Assembly: GCA_946902985.2 (NCBI GenBank)
Contig: OX336397.1
Location: 188,608,813-188,672,812, forward strand
DNA from: Meconema thalassinum
Taxonomy: Eukaryota; Arthropoda; Insecta; Orthoptera; Tettigoniidae
Length of the DNA stretch: 64,000 nt
Reading direction: 5' to 3'
The notes below the pieces were generated by a model. That model saw only the letters and a program-made list of their open reading frames with translations. It made no database searches and was not told the origin of the DNA. Below, in pieces: positions 21,835-31,884 of this stretch. Within the stretch, counting starts at the first letter, position 1; each line of letters starts with the position of its first letter. The position numbers were made by a program, and so were the translations under genes.

Positions 21835-23015
21835 TTTTTGCCGATTTTAACCTTCTCGAGAGCATCCCTAAACACTATACAGGCGCCTGAACCAGGAACA
21901 TGGTTCCGTTTGGTGTCATGAACCTCCTTCTCCGTGCATAGCACACATCGTGCTTCACCTTTACAGTCTGATGCTTTATGTCTGGCATCTCCACACTTGT
22001 AACAGAGTTTGCTCCTATCAGGGCCATTACAATTCCTTGCAAGATGTCCATATGACAAACAACGGAAACAGCGAGTTACCATTGCTCTCTCCCTTACCCT
22101 ACCATATATCCATCCCACTTTCATTCTCCCCTCTTCCAGAAGTTTACCGGCATCTTGCTCTGCTAAATGTATAATAGCCATTTTCTGACTTCTGCTATTG
22201 GGTTCCGTGACAAAGATTTTGACTTCTCCGCTAAGTGTTTTAATGTCCCGTCTGACCGCCTCCTCCACATCTGCAATAGTCGTGATGCAGTCTAAGTCCC
22301 GTACCTCCAGAGTTATTCGGGGGGTCAAAGTTCTGACATCTTCATCCTGACCAAGAGCCTCTCTCAACGATTTGTTGAGGTTTTCTCGACCCTCACACGT
22401 CGTTGATTTGTTCAATTCAAGAAGAACATCTCCAGACCTGGTCTTCCTAATTGACTTAATGTCCACGCCACTGTCCTCTGGTTTGACCTTGCTACGGATA
22501 TCTTTAAGTACATCCGCAAAGGATCTGTCTTTTGCTGGCTGAATAAGAACAGCTTCAAGGCGCCTTCTTGGTTTAGGCCTCTTCCCTTCTTCCTTTCTTG
22601 CAGGGTTCATGACCACAGTTTGAACCTCTTCCACTCGCTGCTGAGTATTTTCAATTTCATTACTCTGTTGTTTCCTCTTCTTCTTGGATTGAACTCTTGT
22701 CCATTCCTCCTTTTTAGTGTTCTCTGGAATTGTTCCCGAAGATATCGGAGATAATTCCTCCGCTCTTGAAGAAAGGTCCTTTTTTTGAAGCAACAGCAAC
22801 TCTCTGGCTTTCTTCCAGGATCTCCGACTAGTACTCCCTGCATCTAAAGCCTCCTGCAATTTTTTCAACCCAACTTGAATCTCCAGCTTCATATTCCTTT
22901 GGGGGATAGCCAAAATGCTCTCCAAAAGCGCCTTAGCAATGTCAAGATACTCCTGTTCTTTGTTTTCATTGTCCGATATCTGCTGTCTTAAGACGGCGAA
23001 CTTATCGGCATCCAA
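21828..23015 (-). CDS. R1-like LINE ORF1 (gag-like, three CCHC knuckles)
   Basis: 395 intact codons. The N-terminal third is charged and probably helical (many Glu, Lys and Gln); a basic Lys/Arg block lies near residue 120. The middle (about 150-300) matches the RRM-like region of R1/Jockey ORF1 proteins. Near residues 315-365 come three zinc knuckles: CFRCLSYGHLARNC, CYKCGDARHKASDC and a third starting CVLC. The protein is an RNA-binding chaperone that packages LINE RNA. It ends with AAATGGTGA, the last bases forming the overlapping ORF2 start. No frame break was seen. Confidence 0.88.
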   Translation of the reverse strand: MDADKFAVLRQQISDNENKEQEYLDIAKALLESILAIPQRNMKLEIQVGLKKLQEALDAGSTSRRSWKKARELLLLQKKDLSSRAEELSPISSGTIPENTKKEEWTRVQSKKKRKQQSNEIENTQQRVEEVQTVVMNPARKEEGKRPKPRRRLEAVLIQPAKDRSFADVLKDIRSKVKPEDSGVDIKSIRKTRSGDVLLELNKSTTCEGRENLNKSLREALGQDEDVRTLTPRITLEVRDLDCITTIADVEEAVRRDIKTLSGEVKIFVTEPNSRSQKMAIIHLAEQDAGKLLEEGRMKVGWIYGRVRERAMVTRCFRCLSYGHLARNCNGPDRSKLCYKCGDARHKASDCKGEARCVLCTEKEVHDTKRNHVPGSGACIVFRDALEKVKIGKKW

Positions 23016-23056
23016 TGCTCCTTGACTCAGTAATAATAATAATAATAGTAATAATA

Positions 23057-23478
23057 CTAATAATTTTTAATTCTTGTTACGGCTGTGCTCTAGAGATGAA
23101 ACTCCTTATGGCTTGATTGTCTTTTTTATGCTTACGTCTCAGTGTGATTAAGTATTTCTGCGTTTCAAAATGAATTCTGTGGACGCTATTTTAAAGACGG
23201 TAGCGGAAAACTTTCTCTTGAGAGTTATTTTCACATCAGGTTCTCAGTGTTATTACCCTATGAAATCATTGTTGTAATACCGGTCCCAAATGATAAAAAC
23301 TAGTGTTGAGGACAGCTTTAGGATCTGACATCAAGAATATCGAGTAGCGATATTTTCATTGCATATAAATGTTACTTGATTCTAGACCTACCGGTACACA
23401 TTTTTCCTCTGTCAACTTATAAAAAAAAGTGCGGAAAAAAATACTGTGATCGCCAGTAGTGGAGTAAGGGGTGGTTCT
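23057..23478. other. No gene recognised
   Basis: AT-rich flank of the R1-like LINE. A 35-codon open frame starting MNSVDAILKTVAENFLL (about 23171-23278, plus) is not assigned. The preceding sequence (18157-18409) would have been contiguous with this before the SINE and LINE arrived. Confidence 0.4.
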
Positions 23479-23511
23479 GCCCCCCCCCCCCCCCACCACC
23501 ACCACCGCCAG
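23479..23511. repeat. Poly(C) tract and (CAC)n microsatellite
   Basis: An unbroken run of 16 or so C is followed by CACCACCACCACC. It sits at the apparent 5' limit of the RTE-like LINE. Confidence 0.9.
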
Positions 23512-23971
23512 CCTAATCCCAATGCGAACCGATAACTCCCGAACCCGTGGTCGGAGATTCACGAATGAGGTGTTGTTGGACTTGGGATGACGGGGGCTTT
23601 GCTATGGACCACTCATTTCAACCAGGTGCAGCTTCCATGGGGGAGGAGCTCTGAACTGAGTAAGGGCTTTTCTGTACTCTGTGGAAGACGGATCTGGGCG
23701 GGGAAGTCCTCAACCCCGACACGGCGCGTCCCAATGGCTGATAGGGGCTCTTGTTGAGAGTGGTGCTTGCACCCGCGGATCAACTGAGGACATGATATAG
23801 TGGCAGCAGCTATATCATTATTGTTGATACAAGATCGATCTGTCGACCTTGCATCAGCAAACAGCTGCATCATATCATGGCATCCTTGGATGTTGGGATG
23901 TGATGTGGTTACTGCGCATTGAGGAAGGCAACGGGAAACCACCTCAATTATTTTTCCCCAGGATAATCTTC

Positions 23972-25036
23972 ATGGCTGAAAACCCAATTACATTGGCCCT
24001 TAGTCCCGGGCAGACCTTAAGTGGTCAGAGGGTGCGAAGAATCTCCCGGTCAGCCCTGAAGATAGGAACGTGGAATGTACGGAGTATGTTTGAAGCAGGA
24101 AAGATTCACAATACAATTCATGAGATGAAGAGGATGAATGTGTCCATAATGGGTATAAGTGAGATGAGATGGCCGGGGACAGGAGATTGTAATGTGGAGG
24201 ATTGCATGATATACTACAGTGGTAATAATGATGCCAGGCATTTGCATGGAGTGGGTTTTATAGTGGACCAAAGTTTGCAGTCTGCTGTTATCAGTTGTAT
24301 ACCATTCTCCAGTAGAATAATGATGTTAAAGTTACGTGGTAAACCTTTCCACATTAATCTCATTCAAGTGTATGCCCCTACTAGTGACAAAAGCGATGAA
24401 GAGGTTGAGGAATTCTATGCCCAAATTCAGACCGTCCTCAAAGACACCAAAGAACATGATGTAACCCTTGTTATGGGAGATTTTAATGCAAAAGTTGGGA
24501 AAGGTTCTGAAGAACACTTTGTGGGCCAGTGGGGTCTCGGACAAAGAAACAACAGAGGGGATCGTTTAGTGCAGTTTTGTAGAGAGGAGAACTTGGTCAT
24601 TGCTAATACTTGGTTTAAGCTTCCTGCCAGGAGACTTTATACGTGGAAAGCACCTGCTGATAGTCCAGACAACATCATAAGAAATCAAATTGATTTCATT
24701 CTAATTAAAAACAGATTTAGAAACAGCGTGATTTTTGCAAAAACCTATCCAGGAGCAGATGTTCCTTCTGACCACAATCCTCTCATTAGCAAGATTTGTG
24801 TCCGGCTTAACAAGATTCCGATAAAAACAACACAAAATAAATATGATACTGATGCCCTTCGGGAAATAAATACAAGGTCACAGGTGGCTGCTGCTCTTAC
24901 CACTGATCTTAAGACGTTGAATTCAAATGACATGCAGCCCTTGGAACTTTGGGACACTTTTAAAACCTCATTGAAGAGGGTTGAAGATCATTTTCTTAAG
25001 AACAAGAGACAACATAAAAAAGGAAGGCATGGATGA
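23972..25036 (+). pseudogene. RTE-like endonuclease part (EEP family), split from RT by a frameshift
   Basis: Start chosen at the ATG of MAENPITLALS, after the untranslated-looking leader; an in-frame ATG also exists at 23849. Endonuclease motifs: LKIGTWNVRSM, the catalytic Glu in GISEMRWPG, VYAPTSDKSDEE, LVMGDFNAKVG, QIDFILI and DVPSDHNPL. Proteins of this type are often annotated craniofacial development protein 2-like. They nick the target so RT can prime. The frame ends at 25036 because of a single-base change in the AAAAAAGG run near 25018; the adjacent frame reads AWMTDEIL straight into the RT. Endonuclease and RT were therefore one protein of about 1000 residues. Confidence 0.85.
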
Positions 25037-26904
25037 CGGATGAAATATTGAATCTAATGGATAAAAGAAGAGAAGTCAAAGGAAGAGATAATGAAGAATA
25101 TTGGTTTATTCATAGATTGATAAAGAATAAGATCAGGCAAGCCAAGGAAGTTTGGATGTCAGATAGGTGCAAAGAAATTGAAGAACTTAATAGTAAATAT
25201 GATACTTTCCAGGTCCATAAGAAAATCAAAGAAGTTTCAGGTAGACACAGGAAAAGAAACACAGTCAACTTAGTTGATAGTCAAGGTAACACGGTATTTG
25301 AAGTTGAAGAAAAATTACAGGTTTGGGAAAAATATATACAAGAGCTTTTTAATGATGATCATCGTCCTTCCCGAGCCGAAATTCCTTCAGTTGTTGGACC
25401 CATGATCACCATGGATGAAGTGAAATATGCGATTAGGATAGCGAAAAATGGTAAGGCTCCTGGTCAAGATGACATTCCAGTGGAATTATTGAAGATCTTG
25501 GATGATGATAGCATTGTGACGCTCACTAATTTATATAACAAGATATACGACACGGGCATATTACCAGAAGACTGGCTCTTGTCTACATTTATTGCTCTTC
25601 CGAAGAAACCGATGGCTAAGTCATGTAGTGACTTCAGGACAATCAGTCTTATGAGTCATGTGCTCAAGATATTTCTCAAAGTTATCCATAATCGCATATA
25701 CAGGAAATGCGAGATGAATATCAGTGACACGCAGTTTGGGTTCCGCAACGGTCTAGGAACTCGTGAGGCATTATTTGCGCTTCAAGTTCTTTTCCAGAGA
25801 TGCCGTGAGGTGAATCAGGATGTATATGCATGTTTTCTGGACTATGCAAAAGCCTTTGACCGTTGTCAGCATGATAAGTTGTATAATGCACTCAAGAACT
25901 CAGGAATAGATGAGAAAGACATTCGGATCATCATTAATTTATACTGGGGTCAAAAGGCTAGTATCAGAATTGATGGACATATATCGAGATCAGTGGAAAT
26001 AATGCGTGGTGTGAGACAAGGATGCATTCTTTCACCACTTCTTTATAATATATATGCAGAACAGATTTTCTCCGAGGCACTTGATGGCATTCAACAAGGT
26101 ATTAAGGTCAATGGTAATTATATTAATAATATACGGTACGCAGATGATACTGTATTGATTGCAAATAGTTTCGAAGGACTTAAAGAGATTGTTACTATGG
26201 TATATCAAAAGAGTAAACAATATGGCCTTGACCTCAACATTAAGAAAACAAAATATATGATAATATCGCGAAAACCAGCATTGTCACAAATCCTTTTAGT
26301 CGATGGACATCAGATTGAGCGAGTCAAGAGTTTGGTTTATTTAGGACAGAATATTAATGAGAATTGGGATCCTTCGGTTGAAATAAGATGCCGTATAGAG
26401 AAGGCTAGATCCATCTTTATGACAATGAAACAACTACTATGCTGTCGAGATCTCAGTATGACGGTTAAGAAAAGAATTGTGAAGTGTTATGTTGTCTCCA
26501 CCCTTCTTTATGGTGTTGAAGCTTGGACCTTGTCCGTAGCTACAGAAAAGAAGATTCGAGCTTTTGAAATGTGGATATACCGGCGGATTCTTAAAATTTC
26601 GTGGACAGAACATGTGAGTAATGCCGAGGTTCTTCAGCGTGTGAGCAGCCAACCTGAGCTGTTAAACACAATTAAGAAGAGGAAATTGGAATACTTGGGA
26701 CACATGATGAGGAATCCAAAATACCGTCTGCTCCAAGTTATACTTCAGGGTAAAATTGAAGGACGGCGTGGACCAGGAAGGAGACGAATAACTTGGATGG
26801 ATAATTTAAAAACGTGGTTTGGGCTGTCTTCCACGGAACTCTTCAGGATTGCACAGGATAAGAAGGTGTTAGCCATGGTGGTAGCCAACGTCCGTATCGG
26901 ATAA
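25033..26904 (+). pseudogene. RTE-like reverse transcriptase part
   Basis: 623 open codons beginning MTDEILNLMDKRRE. RT blocks are all visible: NGKAPGQDDIPVELLK, FIALPKKP, FRTISLMSHVLKIF, QFGFRNGLGTREALF, CFLDYAKAFDR with a catalytic Asp, GVRQGCILSPLLYN and IRYADDTVLIA with the YADD pair. The C-terminal part has LLYGVEAWTLS, RAFEMWIYRRIL, LEYLGHMMRN and GRRGPGRRRITWMDNL, typical of arthropod RTE-like enzymes. Apart from the separating frameshift at about 25018 this region is open to its stop, so the copy is young. Function is target-primed reverse transcription in the nucleus. Confidence 0.88.
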
Positions 26905-27194
26905 GGTAGAAGGAGAAGAAGAAGAACAAATAAAACCTACCCCTACTAGGGGGTGAAATAGTAATTTTTTAGTGAAAGTCTCTTTTCAAATGCGACATGT
27001 ATAAGGTACGCTGCTAAAATGAACTTGAACGTTGTTGCTCATATAGCGCATGCGATTTTCTGGCTGCCGCTATGGATTACATTTTTGCTTTTGTTTTTTA
27101 CGCATGCGCACTTGGGATTTTTGTAAGAGGGCGAGCTCATTGAAAAAAAATGATTGATAAGAAGAGGTTTTGGTGGTGAGGAGAGAGCCAGATA

Positions 27195-27790
27195 GTCGCC
27201 TACTTTCCTACGAAGTTTGCCGATATCTCTCGAACGCAAGGTCGGATTTGGACGTGTGACGTGTCAAATCGCTTGTCTCGAAACCCTACATATGTTATTA
27301 ATAGGTTAAAATGTTTTGAGAATGAGGGAAAGAGGTTTTTTTGGGGTAAAACCATGATTTTAGACTTTTTCCGATATCTCACGAATGCATGGTCGGATTT
27401 GGTCCTGTGACGTGTCAAATGGCTTGTCTCAAAACCCTCTTTATTTTGGTAATAGGTTAAAGTTTTTGAGAATGAGGAAAACAGAATTGTTTGGTGTAAA
27501 ACCGTGATTTTAGACTTTTTGCTATATTTCGCGAACCAATGATGCCAGAGGCGTGTACGACGGGTTCAAGGACACGGGCTGACGTCCTCTTTGCTATGGA
27601 CCACCCGTTATATATTAAAAAAAATATTGGAAACTCGATTTTGGGGTAAACACGTGTTTTTTTGGGATTTTTGCCGATATCTCACGAACCAATAACGCTA
27701 GAGACGTGTACGAGGTGTCCTGGGACTCGGGCTAACGCCCCCTTTCAAATGTGGTAGATATTTTTTCCAAAAAAGTAATTCACAAAGGGC
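27195..27790. repeat. Diverged tandem repeat, about 150-bp period, four copies
   Basis: Copies start near 27219, 27369, 27520 and 27671. Each opens with CCGATATCTC(A/T)CGAA-like sequence and ends with GGGGTAAAACC...TTTTAGACTTTTT or a variant. Copies 1 and 2 are close to each other, 3 and 4 to each other. The position just outside the Polinton integrase suggests a Polinton terminal region; that is inference. Confidence 0.75.
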
Positions 27791-28240
27791 CTAACGCCAT
27801 ACATATTGAAAAAACGTTTTCTTTACCGGTTTATAATGTTTATGAAGCGTGGTGGTTGAGAGAGACGATTCGGCTGGGTGTGTGTGTGTGTGTCAACGAA
27901 CCTGTCGCTAACCACAAGGACCATGCTTAATAGAACAATCGCTATTTCTGCGGATCGGTGTATGACAGAGCGAGCGTGCGTTTTTCTGATATTTTACCTT
28001 TAACGTGTAAACGCTGATGAGAACTTGGTTCTATGTCGGTCGAAGCGAGTACAGAAAACAAACCTGCAGACGAGCAGGGGGTGAATGTCATTTGAGCTTA
28101 TTGGAAGGCGCTGATCTGACTTGACAACAAATGCAATGGAAAGAATATGACAATGACGCTTGAAGGTGAAATAATATGACCATCGTGGTGGCAGGGGAGT
28201 GCGAAATGCATGTGAACATGTGTGAAACCACATGTAGGCT

Positions 28241-28474
28241 AAACAAGTTACATCCTGTCTTGCTTCGTACGTGACAAAATGCAAGTCCATGTGAAATTTG
28301 ATCTGCCACAGGTGTTCACCTTGGACGTTATCTGTCCACGTGCACGATAACTGTTAACAAGTCACATACTGTTTTGCTTCGTACGTGACAAAATGCAAGT
28401 TGACGTGAAATTTGATCTGCCACAGGTGTTCACCTTGGAAGTTAGCTGTCCACGTGCCTGATAACAGAATGTTC
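28241..28474. repeat. 117-bp direct duplication
   Basis: Two adjacent copies (about 28241-28357 and 28358-28474) share TTGCTTCGTACGTGACAAAATGCAAGT, GAAATTTGATCTGCCACAGG and TGTCCACGTGC words, roughly 90 percent identical by eye. Non-coding. It probably belongs to the same terminal region as the 150-bp repeats. Confidence 0.8.
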
Positions 28475-28580
28475 AAAGCGTGGGAATCGCTGAATCAGTA
28501 AAAAGTATGATGCAACTTGTGGGAATGATGTCACAACCAATAGATAGGCAAGAGCTGCGAACAGCATTGGTGGGTGGTGA

Positions 28581-28613
28581 AGGGAGGGAGAGGGAGGGAG
28601 AGGGGGAGGGGAA
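28581..28613 (+). repeat. G-rich purine tract (GGGAGA repeat)
   Basis: Repeated GGGAGGGAGA units with at least four runs of three or more G within 33 bases, able in principle to form a G-quadruplex. Non-coding, 130 bp from the end of the Polinton integrase gene. Confidence 0.7.
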
Positions 28614-28742
28614 ATGTGTGAGAAAACACAGGTGGAAAGAGAAAGAAATATGTGGGGCTGAGGACTGTACACATAGAGATATATGTGGTGTACAAAATGT
28701 GTGAATAAATACATTAAAAATTGCACAGGTCCACACAACATG

Positions 28743-29678
28743 TTATTTATTGATCCGAGAATTAAACGTAGAGTTAAACCCTACCCATTTGACATATAGT
28801 TTATTTTCATTTTGTTTCAACACTTTTTCCACAAGATAATGCTTAGGAAATGCTGTTTTCTGAAGTTCATGGAGATAAAATCTACCTTTTATGGGTTGAC
28901 GGTTGAGGTCCTCGAGTAAATAGGTGACTGGAGTGTCCAAGTTGACATGACGAATTCGAAATAGTTCAGTCCCCCACTGTGACGTGTAGCCCTTATTGAA
29001 TGCAGACTTAAATTTGCTCACACGAACAAAATCCCCAATTTTCAATCGGTGACGTTTAGGATCGGCTGTTTTTATGGGGTTAAACAGTTAATCCAATCGC
29101 TGAATACTTTTAGTCACGAGGCGTGGCTTGGTCCCAATGGTTCTATGTTTGGTGGCATTGTAACGTGACACTAACTCAGGTAACATGTCCAACCAGCGAT
29201 AACTGCCCTGAGCGGCAAACGCTTTCCACATATGGGTTTTCAATGTTCGGTTGAACCACTCGACTACACTGGCTTTGAGATTGCTGTACGTGGTGTAATG
29301 GTAAATATCCTTACATTTGAGAAAACTGGAGAAATTCTTGTTGAAAAATTCTTTCCCCTGGTCAGTTTGTAGCAGCTGAGGTTGACGTTTGGAGTGTTGA
29401 ATACTATGTTGAAAGGCCTTGGTAACTAGTGGACCAGACTTGCGACGCACCGGTTCAACAAAGGTCATTTTGGAATAGACATCAATGACGGTCAACATAT
29501 AGCGTACACCGTCGTTAACACCAGCATAGGGTATCATTTCAACCAAGTCAGCCTGCCAAAGTTCATCCACACCTCGTGAAATCACCCTGAGTCGTGGATA
29601 GTGACGCCTAGCTGGGCGATGCAACTCGTGAGCAATACCCATTTTAATGGGTGAGGGCTTAAACAATAATTTTGGCAT
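28743..29678 (-). pseudogene. INT: Polinton integrase (rve core and chromodomain)
   Basis: Start chosen at the Met of MPKLLFKPSPIKMG (29678), which overlaps the end of the upstream gene. The retroviral-type core has its three acidic residues: Asp in WQADLVEM, Asp in LQTDQGKEFF and Glu in ASVVEWFNRTLK. NATKHRTIGTKP closes the core. An in-frame TAA (29090-29088) separates it from the C-terminal part. That part has an SH3-like GDFVRVSKF segment and a chromodomain-like YLVEKVLKQNENKLYVKWVGF. Polinton integrases insert the double-stranded DNA element into chromosomes. Length, about 311 codons, fits a compact family member. The stop makes it a pseudogene unless read through. Confidence 0.88.
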
Positions 29679-30668
29679 TTCGAAGTTCTTGTTCAATTTC
29701 TTGAATTTCCCAATCGTGACCGGTATGGCCAGCTTGACGTGAAGCATGCAACAACTGTAGCCGCTGGACGAGCTTATTGGGATTGTGCCAGTAGGTAACA
29801 TCCACAAGAGGTTTTAATGGTTTAAATGACACTCCCGAAGCGGACGCTTTACGACGAGTACTTTGACTGGTGGGAAATATTTTTGCAATGATGGTTTTAT
29901 ATTTTTGAGATATATTGGCATTCACTTGTTGAGCGGGATCATACTGTCGTTTGTGGGCATGGGTATCCAATAAAATAGATTTATATTTGTCAAGATCCTC
30001 TGGTGTATATTCATGGGAAGAGGGGGTGCGAGAAAAGATCAGCTTTAACAGTCCTGGAGTTAATTTATAGTTGATGTTTTAATGACAGCTTTAGTACGAG
30101 AAAATTTAATGGATGAATCGCCAATTTTAAAACTATCATCCTCATAGCGAACACCATACGAGGTATCTGTGTTTCCAATAAATAGATCGGTGAAATAGGG
30201 TTCCAATGTTGATCCATAATATTTTATTAAAATGGTTTTCAGTTGAGCTTTATGTAGAGGGGTGGCCAAGAGTTGTGAAAACGGAGACGCTCTGGAAGGG
30301 CAAGGTGTTTTGACCATGGCCAAGGATTTCTTTTTTCTCAAAAACTCTGCAAGGGGTGCGGCCTTTTTTTGAGGCGTAAACACTTGTTCCTCCTCATCCT
30401 CAACTTCGCTAACACTAGTCAAATCTTCCTGTTCCTCTTCCTCTTCCTCAGGATCCTCGTGCAGCGTCTGCGTGGCTTGTGAAACGGTGGGTAGCGTTTC
30501 AGATGGCTTGAAAGAGGGTTTCAACATGGCTTTTAGTGGAGGTGCTAAATGTTGCTGAATAAACAAAGCATGATTTGCACGTGATTGTTTCAATTGACGA
30601 AACTTTTGGCGAATAGTATTTTTAGCTGTAATAATATGCTTTTTCAATTGACTCTCTTCTAACGCCAT
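29659..30668 (-). pseudogene. Polinton-associated orphan protein upstream of integrase
   Basis: The 5' part (30060-30668) starts MALEESQLKKHIITAKN and is basic, then strongly acidic (Glu run, residues about 74-95), then folded-looking with PYFTDLFIGNTDTSYGVRY and FKIGDSSIKF. The stop at 30060 comes from a one-base frameshift; the other frame continues LTPGLLKLIF and YTPEDLDKYKSILLDTHAHKRQYDP. It ends near 29659 with LLHASRQAGHTGHDWEI. I recall this C-terminal pattern from many uncharacterised arthropod and cnidarian proteins linked to Polintons. No function is known to me; position between ATPase and integrase suggests a virion or genome-handling role. The last bases overlap the integrase start. 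Confidence 0.65.
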
Positions 30669-30709
30669 GGTGTCTTGACAAATGACTTGACAGGAAATGA
30701 GACAGGGCC

Positions 30710-31406
30710 TTAAATAGCAATAAAATGATGAAACACTAAGCGATACTGTCCTTGGTTGAGTTTACTTTGTTTGTCAATCACTAAACAGGCATGACGTTGA
30801 GTGTTCCAGCACTTGGCACACAATTCTGTAAACATTTGAAAGGTCATATCCGGATTCACATGTTCATTAAAAATGTGACGACTGTTCCTTTCATCCTGGT
30901 GAAATAAAACAATGACATTGGCATTGTCACGAATCAACTGTTTGGACATTTTAGAATACGTTTGTCCAAGATAGAAGCAATCGATATGTTTGTGTCGACC
31001 CTTGCTGAAATAGCTTTGAATGATGCCTTGACGTTCAGTGGATACATCATCGGAAATCATGAGTGAATCAGGCTTTACCTCATCCGGTGAAATCACATGT
31101 TCTTGCATGGAAAATATAAAATAACCCATATTCTTTTTGTAATCCAGACATGACTTGATCCAGAAACACGTAGAGGGGTTGGTAGAGAGATTTTGCAAAA
31201 ATATAAATATTTTGAAAACGCAGACCATTAGGCGCTGTAATGAGCGTTAGGAAAAGGTTAGTCTTTCCACAGCCGGAAGGTCCCACAATGATGCAGCGAA
31301 TGGAAGATGGAAACAGTGAACCATGGCGTTGTTCACGTGATGTGGGACAGAGATGGGAAACCATGTCCCCCACGGGGAATGACTCTTGCTGCTTAATAAT
31401 CTTCAT
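30710..31406 (-). pseudogene. ATP: Polinton packaging ATPase (FtsK/HerA superfamily)
   Basis: The N-terminal frame (31080-31406) has IRCIIVGPSGCGKTNLFL, a Walker A loop. After a frameshift near 31110-31160 the second frame (to 30710) has DSLMISDDVSTERQ, a Walker B-like segment, then IQSYFSKGRHKHIDCFYLGQT and LIRDNANVIVLFHQDERN. The C-terminus contains KCWNTQRHACLVID. This set is that of the genome-packaging ATPases of Polintons and related viruses, which pump DNA into capsids. The gene is a little over 230 codons, normal for the family. It is divergent from the fiber-like gene across an 82-bp gap. Confidence 0.85.
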
Positions 31407-31488
31407 TTCAACTAAGGCTTAGGCTAGCAGGCTGTCTATATACAGGACACCGAACCTTGTCATAGAAACAATAGACTGGTACTACAGG
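31407..31488. promoter_or_regulatory. Divergent intergenic region of the Polinton (likely bidirectional promoter)
   Basis: 82 bp between the ATPase start (minus) and the fiber-like gene start (plus). It contains CTATATACAGG at about 31436-31446, a TATA-like word. No other motif is clear. Role inferred from gene orientation only. Confidence 0.4.
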
Positions 31489-31884
31489 TTGACGATGGAA
31501 GTCTTTGGACGTGCGTTGATGGCCAAAGCTAGGCCTGTCCCCATACATGATCCTAAACAAGAAACAGATCCTGCTAATAAACACTATGTGGATAGGTCAG
31601 TAGTGCCACGCACAAAACAGGGAGATTATGACTTTAAGGGAAAGCGGTTAACCCATGTAAAACATCCTCAAGTGTCTACAGACGTTACTACGAAAAAGTA
31701 TGTGGATAACAAAGTGTATGAGTTTTATGACAAAGTGCCCCAGCTTATGGTGAATGGCTATAGCGCTAATCACCATCGGATTATTCACGTGGAAGACCCA
31801 CAAGACGAAGACGATGTTTGTACCAAGCGTTACGTGACCTATGAAATGAAAAGCTTTATAAATTTATCCCATCTGTATTTTTAG
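31489..31884 (+). CDS. Fiber-like Polinton protein with DxxTKxYVD repeats
   Basis: 131 codons. Three repeats spaced about 40 residues occur at residues 15-34, 53-72 and 96-115. Each has a short beta-like lead (IHDP, VKHP, VEDP), an acidic loop and a closing KHYVD, KKYVD or KRYV. This is the repeat common in phage and virus tail-fiber shafts. In Polinton context a vertex fiber or receptor-binding protein is plausible but inferred. The frame stops at 31884 and the next begins at the same point in another frame, so the two may have been one shaft-knob protein broken by a frameshift. Confidence 0.55.
   Translation: MTMEVFGRALMAKARPVPIHDPKQETDPANKHYVDRSVVPRTKQGDYDFKGKRLTHVKHPQVSTDVTTKKYVDNKVYEFYDKVPQLMVNGYSANHHRIIHVEDPQDEDDVCTKRYVTYEMKSFINLSHLYF

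Larger units (their letters stand above)
18625..23041 (-). mobile_element. R1-like non-LTR retrotransposon with 15-bp TSD
   Basis: On the minus strand two overlapping coding regions are followed by a 3' UTR and an A run (T run on plus at 18625-18643). The element is flanked by ATAATAGTAATAATA (18610-18624 and 23042-23056). It entered right next to the SINE at 18422-18605; its target overlaps that SINE's own TSD. The 5' UTR is only about 26 nt, so the copy is nearly full length or slightly 5'-truncated. ORF1 with three CCHC knuckles, an EEP endonuclease, an RT and a C-terminal CCHC without RNase H place it near the R1 clade. Confidence 0.88.
23515..26935 (+). mobile_element. RTE-like non-LTR retrotransposon
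   Basis: A GC-rich 5' UTR of about 450 nt (23515-23971) with the word GGCAACGGGAAACCACC leads to an apurinic-type endonuclease and an RT in one continuous order. There is no ORF1 with zinc knuckles, a very short 3' UTR and a GAA-repeat tail (GGAGAAGAAGAAGAAC, 26911-26926). These are RTE-clade features. The 5' boundary is an estimate and no TSD was found. Confidence 0.82.

Noticed and set aside
28442..28741. Minus-strand 99-codon frame rich in Ser/Pro/His near the Polinton integrase
   Set aside because: It is the reverse of the G-rich tract and duplicated repeats; low complexity, no start context.
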